A DNA stretch of 64,000 nucleotides. Origin: Pelomonas cellulosilytica. Lineage in GTDB: Bacteria > Pseudomonadota > Gammaproteobacteria > Burkholderiales > Burkholderiaceae_C. The stretch is taken from NCBI RefSeq assembly GCF_021353265.1, contig NZ_JAJTWU010000008.1, forward strand, positions 82,717-146,716. Reading direction: 5' to 3'. The translations under genes were made by a program, and so were the position numbers. Shown here piece by piece: positions 1 through 9,204 of this stretch (its first letter is position 1; each line of letters starts with the position of its first letter). Below the pieces are notes generated by a model. The model was not told the origin of the DNA. It was given only the letters and a program-made list of their open reading frames with translations, and did no database searches.

Positions 1-1300
1 TCGACGAAGCTGCCGACCTGGGTCAGCGTGACGGTGTCGCTGCCGACGATGCCGATGAGGCTGCCACCGGTCAGCGAGGCTGTGGTGAGGCCGTCGTAGA
101 CCTTGTTGGCGACGGTGCTGCCGGTGACGGTCAGCGCCTTGGGCGTGATGTCGGCGGAGAGGCCGGTAGGTTGCGTGACGCTGTAGTTGCCCGCGTCGGT
201 GCCGCCCAGCGTGTCGGCGGCTGTGACGGCCTTGGCGGTGCCGACGTTCTTGTCGGCAAAGCTGCCGACCTGGGTCAGCGTGACGGTGTCGCTGCCGACG
301 ATGCCGACGAGGCTGCCGCCCGAGAGCGAGGCGAGCAGCACGCCGTCGTAGACCTTGTTGGCAGCTATCGTGCCGGTGACGGTCAGTGCCTTGGGCGTGA
401 TGTCGGCCGTGAGGCCGGTGGGCTGCGTGATGCTGTAGTTGCTGGCGTCGGTGCCGCCCAACGTATCGGCGGCGGTGACGGCCTTGGCGGTGCCGGCACT
501 CTTGTCGACAAAGCTGCCGGCCTGCGTCAGCGTGACGGCGTCGCCGCCGACGATCCCCACCAGGCTGCCGCCACTGAGCGAGGCGGTGGTGAGCCCGTCG
601 TAGACCTTGTTGGCGACGGTTGTGCCGGTCACCGTCAGGGCCTTCGGGGTGATCGTCGCGGCCTGTGTGCCCGCCGTGAGCGTGTAGTTGCCGGCGTTGG
701 CGCCGCTGAGCGTCAGGCCACCGAACTGCACCTGCGAAGCCAGTGCCACCTGGCTGCTGTTGTAGGTCGCTGTGGCGGTGCCGCTGAGGGACACGGTGTC
801 CAGAGAGTACGGCTTGCCGTCGGCCGTGCTCCCACTGCCAGCCGTCTCCGTTGTCAGCAACGCGGCGGTGCCGATGGGCGTGGCCACGACGCCGCCGTTG
901 TAGGACCGGCTGGCTGCGACCGTCAGGCCGCTGGCCGTCAGCGCCTTGGGCGTGATGTTGGCCTGCACGGAGCCGGCGCTGATGGTGTAGTTACCTCCGT
1001 CGGCGCCGCCGAGCGTCAGCCCAGCCAGCGTGACGGATTTGCCTGTGCCGGCGTGGCGGTCGGCGAAGGCACCGGTGGCCGTGCCGGAGATGTACACGTC
1101 GTCACCGTTCAGCGCCTTGCCGTCGCTGGCGTTGACGCCGCCACCGCTGATGGACGCCCCGCCACTGACCTGGGCGGTGGTTGTGCCGTCATAGACCTTG
1201 TTGGCCGCTGTCAGGCCGCTCACGTTGATGGACTTGGGGTTGACGGTGAAGTTGCTGCTGCCGGTGTTGACGGTGATCTGATAGCCGAGAGACGACGCGA
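1..1300 (-). repeat. YDG/MBG-type tandem repeats inside the TpsA gene
   Basis: The block coding DITPKALTVTG recurs at about 121, 373 and 625, a period of exactly 252 bp (84 codons). Each unit carries NKVYDG, SLSGGSLVGIVG and TLGGTDA-NY motifs. Two more divergent units (ITPKAL near 940, NPKSIN near 1215) precede them in the protein. The three left-most units are nearly identical at DNA level, so the array probably continues past position 1. Confidence 0.9.
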
Positions 1301-4300
1301 ACGTGCCCTGGCCGGTCAGGTTGACGGTGTAGGTACCTGCTGGCATGAAGCCGGCGCTTGACGGCGCGTAGCTGCTGCTCGTGAAGTTCAGGCTGCCGGT
1401 GGTGGCGGAGCCCTGCGTGTCGCCGTCGATAAAGCCGGTGATGATGACGCCGGGGGCAGCGCCCGAGTCGCCGTAGGTGATGGACGAACCGGAGCCCACC
1501 GACACAGTCAGCGTGGGTGCCGTGCTGTAGACGAACCAGTTGCCGCTGCCCGGTGACGAGCTGTAGCTCAGGTTGTAGCGCTTGCTGTAGCTGCTCATCC
1601 CCTCCGTGGTGGCCGAGGGCGACGTGGAGTAGACGAGGTAGCGGCCACTGCCCACACTCAGGCCGGTGTCGGTGGGGAGGTTGTTGACGAAGTTGCGGCC
1701 GGCGGCCACGATGAGGTCGTTCGAGCCGGTGCTGAGCGTCTTGTTCAGCACCACGTCGCTGCTGGCGCCTGCGGCCCGCACCGTGCCGCCGCTGGTGAAG
1801 CTCAGGCCGTCGACGCCGTCCACGCTGCCGACGGTGAGGCTGGTGGCGGCGTTCGTCAGCGTGCCGGAGCCCAGTTGGCCAGCCACGGTGCCGACGGCGT
1901 TGCCGCTGCCGTTGAGTGTGGCCGTGCCGGTGCCGCTGAGGATCAGCTGGTTGGCGCTGACGGTGCCTGAGGCGCCTTGCGTGATGGTGCCGGATGTGCC
2001 GGTCGCCAGTTCCAGCACGCCGGTGCTGGCCGTCACCGTGTTGTTGCCCAGCGCCAGCGTGCCGCCATTGGCCTGCAGCGCCAGCCGGCGCCCGGTCGCC
2101 TCGCCGGAAGCGATGTTGCCGCCCAGGGGCACGCCGCCCGAGCCACCCAGCAGGCTGACGTCGGCGTCCAGCGTGGCGCCGCCGCGCTTCATGCTGGCCT
2201 GCGTGAAGTCCAGCGTGCTGATGCTGGTCGCACCGCTCTGGTCGGTGCGGCCGAACTTCAGGTCGGTGAAACCGCTGGACTGCTGGATGACGGCGCCGAT
2301 CTGGCCGGTTGTGATGCCGAAGCCGTTGTTGTTGCCGCCAATAGCGGCCGTCAGCGTCGGGTCGGCAGCGGCCACCTGCAGGGTCCCGGTGCTGGTACCG
2401 ACAAGCTGAGTGTCACCCGCCAGCAGCAGGCCGCCGCCCTGGGCTGTGTAGCCGCCGACCTGGAAGACCAGCGACTGAGTGCCGGCCCCGCCAATGACGG
2501 CGCCGCCCTGGAAGCGCACGCCGCGGCCCTGGCTGCTGCCATTGAGGCCGGCATTGGTGACCGCGATGCCAGCGCCGTTGACGTTGGCCAGCACGATGTC
2601 GCCGGCGGCGTTGCTGGTCTTGTCGGTCGACTTCTTCAGCGTGATGGCCACCTGGCCAGTCCCGGCATCCAGCGTGGTGCCGGCACGCTGGACGATCTCG
2701 GACACGCAGCTGCTGCAGTTCGCATCCACGACGCCCTGGGCCACGCCCTGGTTGGCAATCAGGGTGAGATTGCCGTTGTCGGTAGTGATGCTGGCGTCGA
2801 CGTAGACGCTGCGACCCGCCTCCAGCGTGAGGCTGCCACCGGCGCCGCTGGCCGAGGTGGTGATGGCGCGGGCCACACGGATGTCGTTGTTGGCCTGCAG
2901 CGTGACGCCTGTGCCGGCGTTGAGCATGCCGGTGATGGCAGACGGCGTGATGACGATGTCGGTCGACGGGTTGGCCGAGAAGCCCAGCAGCCCGGTTGAC
3001 GTGCTGCCGCCACTGGCAGTGTAGGCGCTGCCATCGGGCACGAAGCGGCTGCCGTTCCAGTTGGCGCCGCCGGCGTTATGGATGGGCGTGACGATGCTGC
3101 CGCCGGAGGCGCTTTCATCGACCAGCGTCGCGGCGTAGACATGGTTGCTGTTATTGCCGGACGAGCCGTTCGGCGCAGCCCAGATCAAGGGCCTGTAGGC
3201 GACGCGCTCTGCACTGGTGACGGCCGTGGGCAGCATGGCGACCCGGATATCGCTGGTCAACGTACCAACGCCCACGGTGGACGTGTTTTGCCCCAGGCTG
3301 GTCTGTGCGATACCCAGGATGCTGTTGCGCCAGCTCACTTGGCCGGCCGCGCCCTGAGCGCCGGACAGCAGCGTGACGGCACCGTAGCCGTCGATGCCGC
3401 AGTAGTCCAGCGCGCTCATGAACAGCAGGTCGCCGGTGGCCGTGCCGTTGCGGGTCAGCGCCACGTAGTTGGCGCCGACGCCGTCGCCTGCGGCATTGCC
3501 CACCAGGCTGTTGCTGGCGCTGACGGCGGCACCGGTGGAGGACTCCCCGTAGGCGTGGCCGGTAGAGCCGTCGACCCAGGTGACCGCTCCGGCTCCCGCG
3601 CCGCCGGCGCTTCGGTCGGCGGTGTTGGTCCAGTGGCTGGAGCGCACCACGTAGTTGGTTTGGCCGTTGGTCGTCACTGCCGCCACGCCGCTGATCACCG
3701 AGCTGGTGCCCAGGTAGCTGTCATACAGCGAGGTGGCCATGCCGATGTGGTCGCCGGTCGACGAACCGACCAGGCTGTTGCTGGTCGACACGGTGCCCGA
3801 GACGCCGCCCGTGCCGCCGAACGTGACCGCGCCTGCGCCGGTGGCCGAACCGTTGGACCACCAGGGGCTGACGATGGCGTAGCGGCCACCGGCCAGCGTC
3901 GTGATGCCGCCAAAGGCGAAGTGCTGGGCAGAGTTGGGATCGATGTAGGCCGAGTAGGCAACTGCGTCACCCGCCACGGCGCCCACCAGCGAATTGGTGG
4001 CGCTGACCGCGCCACCCGGGCTGCCGTCCTTGAGCTGGCCGGTGCCGCCGTTGATCCACGTGGCCGCGCCCTTGGAGGCCGGGGCCGAGAACTGGTCCCA
4101 CGCGGCCGAGGAGGCCCAGAACGGCGAGGCCACGACGGCGTTGCCGTCGGCCAGCGCCTTCACGCCGCCCCATCCCAAGCGGTCGCCGTCCATCGTCGTC
4201 ACACGGTCGGGCCAGTCGTAGTTGAAGCCCTTTCCCTCGATGTAGCGGTAGATGTAGTCGGCCGAGTCGGTCATGCCGAGCAGCTTCTGGTTGCCCGTCG

Positions 4301-7300
4301 GTTGTTGCACGCTGGTGGAGGGCGTCGTGCCGACCATGCTGTTGCTGGCCGAGATCGTGCCGGTCACGCCGGCCGTGCCACTGCCCCAGGTGACGGCGCC
4401 GCGCTCGCTGTACCACTGCGAGTTGGACAGCACGAAGTTGCCGTTCGTCAGCTCTGTCACGCCGTCGATGGGCAGGCGAAAGCCGATGTAGTCGCCTGCG
4501 TGGCTGCCGACCAAGCTGTTGCTGGCCGACAGCACGCCGCCGCTAGCGCCACTGGCTAGCTGGCCGTTGCTGCCGTTCATCCAGGTCACCGCGCCCGCCT
4601 GAGCCGCGCCGGTGTTGTTCCAGTTGGGGCTGGCCACCAGCACGTTGCCGTTGGTCAGCTGCTGGTAGATCGGCGTGACGTTGAGCACGAAGCCGGTGGT
4701 GATGCCGTAGACGTCGATCAGCAAGGACAGCGGCTGCGGCGTCGGTACCGAGTAGTCGCTGCCGAAGGTGGCGGTGGAAGCCGTCGCGACATAGGGGCCG
4801 ACCGGGCGCGTGAGGGTCGTGGTGACCGGCTGACCGGCAATCGTGCCGGAGGACACCGTGGGCGTCGCCCAGGCCGTCGTTGCCAGCGTGCCCAGCCGGT
4901 CGCCCACGGCGGTGATGGCCGTGTGGTTGCCGTTGTTGAAGGTGTCGGCTGTGTTGCCGACCAGGCTGTTGCTGCTGCTGACGGTGCCGGTGCTGTTGCC
5001 GCTGCCCAGCCACGAGACGGCGCCCTTGCCAGAGCCCCAGAACGGGCTGACGACGAGGTAGCTGCCGCCGTTGAGCGCACCGCCCAGCAGGCCGATGTGG
5101 TCGCCCGTCGTGGTCAGGTAGGTGGTGGCGTCCGTCCAGGCAATGCCGCCGCGGGTCTGGTTGGTGGTGGACAGGCTCGTCACGTCGGACGTGGTGCCCA
5201 CCAGGCTGTTGCTGGCACTGATGTTGCCAGCCAGGCCTGTGCTGCCGCTGCCGAGCGTGACCGCGCCCTTGCCGCTGTCCCAATTGGGGCTGCGCGCAAC
5301 GTAGCTGCCGTCGGATAGCACGGCGACCGCGGACGTCAGCTGCGCATCCCAGTTGCCGATCGAGCTGTAGTAGATGCCATTGCTGTTGGAGCTGTAGGCG
5401 CCGTAGCCACGGTGGTCGCCATAGTGCACGCTGCCGACGTAGTCGCCCGCATGGTTGCCGACGAGACTGTTGCTTGACGATACCGCCGCGCCGGTGCTGC
5501 CGGCGGCGAAGGGCTGTCCGTTGCTGCCGTCCACCCAGGTCACGGCACCGTAGGCCACCGTGGTCTGAGCAGCGCTGCTGCGGTTGCCCCATTGCGGGCT
5601 CAGCACGATGTAGTTGCTGCGCAGGCCGTTGGCGCCCGTGGCTCCCACCGCCAGCACGCCGCCAGAGCCGACGGCTTCGTAGGCATCCGAGCCGACCAGG
5701 CTGTTGCCGCTGCCGACGGCACCGGTGCGGCCCGCCGTGCCGCTGCCCCACGTCACCGCGCCGGCGTTGGCGGCGGCGCCGTTGTCCCAGTTGGGCGAGA
5801 CCACGGCGTAGTTGCCACCCGCCAGCTCAACGATGAACTGGCCGACCTGGTCGCTGCCGGTGGAGCCCACCAGGCTGTTGGACGACGTCGCCACGCCTGC
5901 CGTGCCGATCGCGCCATCACCAAAGCCGACGGCGCCGGCGCTGCCGGTCCAGGTCGTCGCGTCGATCAGGTAGTTGCCATTGCTCAGCACGCGCACACCG
6001 CCGGAGAGCGCGCCGGATTTGCGGGTCGTGCTGGTCGTGATGAGCGTGCTGCCGTTGTAGTCGTAGCTGGAGTACAGCGAGCTGTCGCCCAGCGAGTAGG
6101 CGCCGATGCCGTCACCAGCATCGCCGATGCGGCTGTTGGACGCGCTGACCGCCGCGTTTGTGGCGCCGACGCCGAATGGCTGGCCATTGCTGCCATCCAC
6201 CCACGTGACCGCGCCGTTGGGGCTGTTCTCCAAGAAGCGCCCGGCTGCGGTGTTGCCGTTGCCGCTCCAGTAGGGGCTGACGACCACATAGTTTTGACCG
6301 GTGAGGCCGACTTGCTTGACGCCACCGCTGCCGACGAAGTCGTAGGCGCTGCTGCCCACCAGGCTGTTGTTGGTGCCGATGGTGCCCACCAGGCCGCCGG
6401 CGCTGACCCAAGTGACAGCACCGGCGTAGGTGGCGCTGCCGTTGGTCCACAGCGGCGAGTTGATGACGTAGCCGCCACCCGGCAGCGGCGTGACGAGCTG
6501 GCCGACGAGGTCGCCGGCGGCGCCGGGCGTCGTGGTGCGCCGGTTCGTGCCGCCGTCGCTGTACTGGTAGGGCAGCGACGCGGTGCCGAAGCGCTCCAGG
6601 TCCACCGGCGTGTAGGCCGGGTTGTAGGGCGTGCGCTGCCCCAGCACGTAGACCTTCTTGCTGCTGTCGCTGGCGGCGGCGTCCACGGGGGCCTGCGTGC
6701 GGTTGGGGGAGCTGCCGAGCAGTGCGGTGCTACTGGAAATCGCGCCACCGGAGGCGCCACCGGCCAGCTGGCCGGTGCTGGCATCCATCCAGGCCACGGC
6801 GCCGCGGCCGTTGAACCAGGTCGGCACGCCGATGGCGAGGTTGCCGTCGGTCAGCTCCGTGATGGTGGTGCCGGGCCGCACAACGTTGGAGCCACCGGCA
6901 TCCAGCTGGTCACCGCCTCCCACGCGGTCGTTGGCCGTGACGGTGACCGAGCCGGCGTTGTTGACCGTGAGGCCGCTGTAGGTGTAGCGGACCAGGCTGT
7001 CGACGTTGGACGTGCTGCCGACCAGGCTGTTGCCGGAGCCGACGGTGTGCGAGCCGCTGCCCGTCTGGCTCTGCCACGTGATGGCGCCGGCCGACGCGGT
7101 GGTGTTGTCCACCAGCGCATAGGCGCGGCTGGCGGCGGGCGAGGCGGCGGAGCCGCTGCTGTCCTGCGAGTCGTAGGAAGTGACGGTCCTGTTGGTGATG
7201 GTGCCGAAGTCGGGGCTGAGCACCAGGTAGTTGCCGTTGCCAAGCACCTTGATGCCGCCGCTGCCGATCTTGTCGTTGGCGCTGGGGCCGCGCAGGTTGG

Positions 7301-9149
7301 CCAGCAGCGCGCCGGTGCTGCTGTTGAACAGGTAGGCGGCGCCGGTGGCCGTGGTGGCGCCGGTGTTGGCCGTGGGGGAGGTGATGACGGCGTTGCCGTT
7401 TCCCAGGACCTGAACGGTGCTGCCGAAGCCGTTCGTCGTCGTGGGTGTGGGGTCGCTCAGGTCCAGCGTCGCGAGCGCAGTGGAGGCGTTGTCGACGAGG
7501 ATGTTGCGTGGGTCCAGCAGCAGCTGGCCGTTGCGGCCGTCCCGGCTGGAAAGGTCGGCCAGGCCCTGGAAGATCAGATCCTGTTTGCCCGACACCTCCG
7601 CCTGGCCTCCGGCGCCGCCCAGCGTGCCGCCCCGGGCGCTGAGGCTGCCGGCGAACAGCGTCTTGGCGTCGGACCAGACGACGATCTGGCCGCCGTCGCC
7701 CCGCGCACCGTTCGCATCGGCGCGCAGCACGGTGGCGGCGTTGATGCCCACGGTCGTCGCGTTGCCGAGGTCGGCGTCGGCGCCATGGAAGCCGCCGCCG
7801 ACGCGTAGCCGACCGCCCAGGGTGCCGCTGGCATCCAGCGTCGCGGCACGCAGCTGCACGCTGGCCGCAGTCAGGTCGATGCTGCCGCCGCGGCCTGCAC
7901 TGGATTGCGCGCTGAACTGCGCGGAGCTGTAGATCGTGGCGCTGCTGTTGGCGCCCGTGCTGCCGGTGACGGCGATGCGGCCGCCGGCCGTGGCGCCGTC
8001 GGCGACGATGGCGGCCTGCGCCGTCTGCACGACGGTCTCCGCCTGCACCTGCACCGCACCGCCGTGACCGGTCCTGGACGACACGTCCAGCCGCGCCGAC
8101 TGGCCGACGTACTCGCCTTGCAGCTGGATGCTGCCGCCGTCGCGTGCGGTGATGGCGCCGCTGACGTCCACGTTGCCCCCGCTGATCGACACCCGGCCGC
8201 CAGCGGCCGCGATGCTGCCCGAGGTGCTGACAAGGCGCACGACCCCGTCCTGCTCCACCATCTGGCTGGCGCTGCTGCCCCCGGCCACGGCCTGCTGCAG
8301 CAGCTGGCGCGCGGCGCCCGCGGCGAGGATGACCTGGCCGCCGTCGGCCACCAGGGCCTGCCGGTTCTCGATCAGCGTGTCCAGCGTGCTCGGGTCGACC
8401 TTGATGCCCAGCAACTGCGAGCCGTCGAAGTTCAGCGTCACCGCGTCGCCGCCGGCCAGCGCTACCGTCCCCAGGCGGGCGCTAATGACGCCTTCGTTGC
8501 GCACCTCGGGGGCCAGCAATGCGACATAGCCGCCGTCGGCAGCCGTCAGCGTGCCTTGGTTGACGACGCTGGCCGTGCTGCTGCCGCGCGTGAAGCGCAG
8601 GCGGCCGGCCAAGAAGTCCTCGTCCGAGAGGTTCATCGTCGATGCGACGAGCCCGCCCACGTCCACCTGCGAGCCCTGGCCGAAGACGATGCCGTTCGGG
8701 TTGACCAGCAGCACCTGGCCGTTTGCCGAGAGCTTGCCGAACACCTGCGACAAGTTGCCGCCGACGACCCGGTTTAAGGCGACCGAGTTGGCGTTGGGCT
8801 GCAGGAAGCGCACCTCGGCCTGTGCACCGATGTCGAAGCGCTGCCAGTTGATGGCCGCCTTGGCGCTGCCCTGGGTGACGTCCAGGCGGTTGCCGTTCTG
8901 CGCCCACTGCGCCTGACCCTGCGTCACGCTGCCGCCCTGCGGCAGCGCCGTGGTGGGCGGCGGCGTGGCCTGGCCCCAGGCCGACAGCGCCGCGCCCGCC
9001 AGCGCAACGCTGGCCACAGCCTTGGCGGCGCCGGCGCGGCCCTTGCCGCGCCCGCTGACGAGTTCAGCCACGGCGACAAAGCCGCCGGCAGCGTCGCTCC
9101 ACACCAGACGGAACGCACGGTTCATCGAACCAGGACCACGGTTTTTCAT
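1..9149 (-). CDS. Giant filamentous-haemagglutinin-like exoprotein (TpsA), C-terminus beyond the window
   Basis: This is one open minus-strand frame of about 3,049 codons running off the left edge. I checked the frame near positions 9100, 6190, 4510, 2000 and 130 and it is the same throughout. The N-terminus has an extended signal peptide region (MNRAFRLVW near residue 9, then VAVAELVSG), followed by a TPS secretion domain at roughly residues 50-270 with the NPNGIVFG motif typical of the haemagglutinin activity domain. After it come a beta-helix-like Gly/Ser/Ala/Thr-rich region, an array of degenerate repeats containing SNSLVG (about 7110-3250), another beta-rich stretch, and YDG/MBG-type repeats at the left end. 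The start at 9149 has GAGG six bases upstream; an alternative ATG lies eight codons in. The transporter gene is 55 bp upstream. By family, the product is a secreted or surface adhesin exported by its TpsB partner. The C-terminal function cannot be read. Confidence 0.93.
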   Translation of the reverse strand, partial: MKNRGPGSMNRAFRLVWSDAAGGFVAVAELVSGRGKGRAGAAKAVASVALAGAALSAWGQATPPPTTALPQGGSVTQGQAQWAQNGNRLDVTQGSAKAAINWQRFDIGAQAEVRFLQPNANSVALNRVVGGNLSQVFGKLSANGQVLLVNPNGIVFGQGSQVDVGGLVASTMNLSDEDFLAGRLRFTRGSSTASVVNQGTLTAADGGYVALLAPEVRNEGVISARLGTVALAGGDAVTLNFDGSQLLGIKVDPSTLDTLIENRQALVADGGQVILAAGAARQLLQQAVAGGSSASQMVEQDGVVRLVSTSGSIAAAGGRVSISGGNVDVSGAITARDGGSIQLQGEYVGQSARLDVSSRTGHGGAVQVQAETVVQTAQAAIVADGATAGGRIAVTGSTGANSSATIYSSAQFSAQSSAGRGGSIDLTAASVQLRAATLDASGTLGGRLRVGGGFHGADADLGNATTVGINAATVLRADANGARGDGGQIVVWSDAKTLFAGSLSARGGTLGGAGGQAEVSGKQDLIFQGLADLSSRDGRNGQLLLDPRNILVDNASTALATLDLSDPTPTTTNGFGSTVQVLGNGNAVITSPTANTGATTATGAAYLFNSSTGALLANLRGPSANDKIGSGGIKVLGNGNYLVLSPDFGTITNRTVTSYDSQDSSGSAASPAASRAYALVDNTTASAGAITWQSQTGSGSHTVGSGNSLVGSTSNVDSLVRYTYSGLTVNNAGSVTVTANDRVGGGDQLDAGGSNVVRPGTTITELTDGNLAIGVPTWFNGRGAVAWMDASTGQLAGGASGGAISSSTALLGSSPNRTQAPVDAAASDSSKKVYVLGQRTPYNPAYTPVDLERFGTASLPYQYSDGGTNRRTTTPGAAGDLVGQLVTPLPGGGYVINSPLWTNGSATYAGAVTWVSAGGLVGTIGTNNSLVGSSAYDFVGSGGVKQVGLTGQNYVVVSPYWSGNGNTAAGRFLENSPNGAVTWVDGSNGQPFGVGATNAAVSASNSRIGDAGDGIGAYSLGDSSLYSSYDYNGSTLITTSTTRKSGALSGGVRVLSNGNYLIDATTWTGSAGAVGFGDGAIGTAGVATSSNSLVGSTGSDQVGQFIVELAGGNYAVVSPNWDNGAAANAGAVTWGSGTAGRTGAVGSGNSLVGSDAYEAVGSGGVLAVGATGANGLRSNYIVLSPQWGNRSSAAQTTVAYGAVTWVDGSNGQPFAAGSTGAAVSSSNSLVGNHAGDYVGSVHYGDHRGYGAYSSNSNGIYYSSIGNWDAQLTSAVAVLSDGSYVARSPNWDSGKGAVTLGSGSTGLAGNISASNSLVGTTSDVTSLSTTNQTRGGIAWTDATTYLTTTGDHIGLLGGALNGGSYLVVSPFWGSGKGAVSWLGSGNSTGTVSSSNSLVGNTADTFNNGNHTAITAVGDRLGTLATTAWATPTVSSGTIAGQPVTTTLTRPVGPYVATASTATFGSDYSVPTPQPLSLLIDVYGITTGFVLNVTPIYQQLTNGNVLVASPNWNNTGAAQAGAVTWMNGSNGQLASGASGGVLSASNSLVGSHAGDYIGFRLPIDGVTELTNGNFVLSNSQWYSERGAVTWGSGTAGVTGTISASNSMVGTTPSTSVQQPTGNQKLLGMTDSADYIYRYIEGKGFNYDWPDRVTTMDGDRLGWGGVKALADGNAVVASPFWASSAAWDQFSAPASKGAATWINGGTGQLKDGSPGGAVSATNSLVGAVAGDAVAYSAYIDPNSAQHFAFGGITTLAGGRYAIVSPWWSNGSATGAGAVTFGGTGGVSGTVSTSNSLVGSSTGDHIGMATSLYDSYLGTSSVISGVAAVTTNGQTNYVVRSSHWTNTADRSAGGAGAGAVTWVDGSTGHAYGESSTGAAVSASNSLVGNAAGDGVGANYVALTRNGTATGDLLFMSALDYCGIDGYGAVTLLSGAQGAAGQVSWRNSILGIAQTSLGQNTSTVGVGTLTSDIRVAMLPTAVTSAERVAYRPLIWAAPNGSSGNNSNHVYAATLVDESASGGSIVTPIHNAGGANWNGSRFVPDGSAYTASGGSTSTGLLGFSANPSTDIVITPSAITGMLNAGTGVTLQANNDIRVARAITTSASGAGGSLTLEAGRSVYVDASITTDNGNLTLIANQGVAQGVVDANCSSCVSEIVQRAGTTLDAGTGQVAITLKKSTDKTSNAAGDIVLANVNGAGIAVTNAGLNGSSQGRGVRFQGGAVIGGAGTQSLVFQVGGYTAQGGGLLLAGDTQLVGTSTGTLQVAAADPTLTAAIGGNNNGFGITTGQIGAVIQQSSGFTDLKFGRTDQSGATSISTLDFTQASMKRGGATLDADVSLLGGSGGVPLGGNIASGEATGRRLALQANGGTLALGNNTVTASTGVLELATGTSGTITQGASGTVSANQLILSGTGTATLNGSGNAVGTVAGQLGSGTLTNAATSLTVGSVDGVDGLSFTSGGTVRAAGASSDVVLNKTLSTGSNDLIVAAGRNFVNNLPTDTGLSVGSGRYLVYSTSPSATTEGMSSYSKRYNLSYSSSPGSGNWFVYSTAPTLTVSVGSGSSITYGDSGAAPGVIITGFIDGDTQGSATTGSLNFTSSSYAPSSAGFMPAGTYTVNLTGQGTFASSLGYQITVNTGSSNFTVNPKSINVSGLTAANKVYDGTTTAQVSGGASISGGGVNASDGKALNGDDVYISGTATGAFADRHAGTGKSVTLAGLTLGGADGGNYTISAGSVQANITPKALTASGLTVAASRSYNGGVVATPIGTAALLTTETAGSGSTADGKPYSLDTVSLSGTATATYNSSQVALASQVQFGGLTLSGANAGNYTLTAGTQAATITPKALTVTGTTVANKVYDGLTTASLSGGSLVGIVGGDAVTLTQAGSFVDKSAGTAKAVTAADTLGGTDASNYSITQPTGLTADITPKALTVTGTIAANKVYDGVLLASLSGGSLVGIVGSDTVTLTQVGSFADKNVGTAKAVTAADTLGGTDAGNYSVTQPTGLSADITPKALTVTGSTVANKVYDGLTTASLTGGSLIGIVGSDTVTLTQVGSFV
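3250..7110 (-). repeat. Degenerate SNSLVG repeat array in the TpsA passenger
   Basis: In the TpsA frame, about 14-15 units recur with the pattern 'SP-W-NG…AGAVTWG/VDGS…G…VS-SNSLVG…GD-VG', spaced very roughly 60-110 codons apart. Examples of the SNSLVG core lie near 7020, 6355, 5870, 5690, 5460, 5200, 4960, 4510, 3985, 3770 and 3500. Repeats of this look occur in other large bacterial exoproteins and may correspond to a Pfam 'repeat of unknown function' family, but I cannot confirm which. Confidence 0.8.
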
Positions 9150-9204
9150 GTCAAACCTCAACGATTGCTAGCGAGGGCGGGCGGGCAGGGGAAGGCCGGC
9201 CGTC

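Noticed and set aside
1-660. CRISPR-like array from the regular 252-bp spacing
   Set aside because: The repeats are long and in frame and encode YDG-type domains; there are no short direct repeats with unique spacers and no cas genes.
5592-7808. Long plus-strand open frame (738 codons) opposite tpsA
   Set aside because: It lies antisense to the verified TpsA frame, and its low-complexity Ala/Gly/Arg-rich translation is what the reverse strand of a GC-rich repetitive gene gives. No start signal or family motif was seen.
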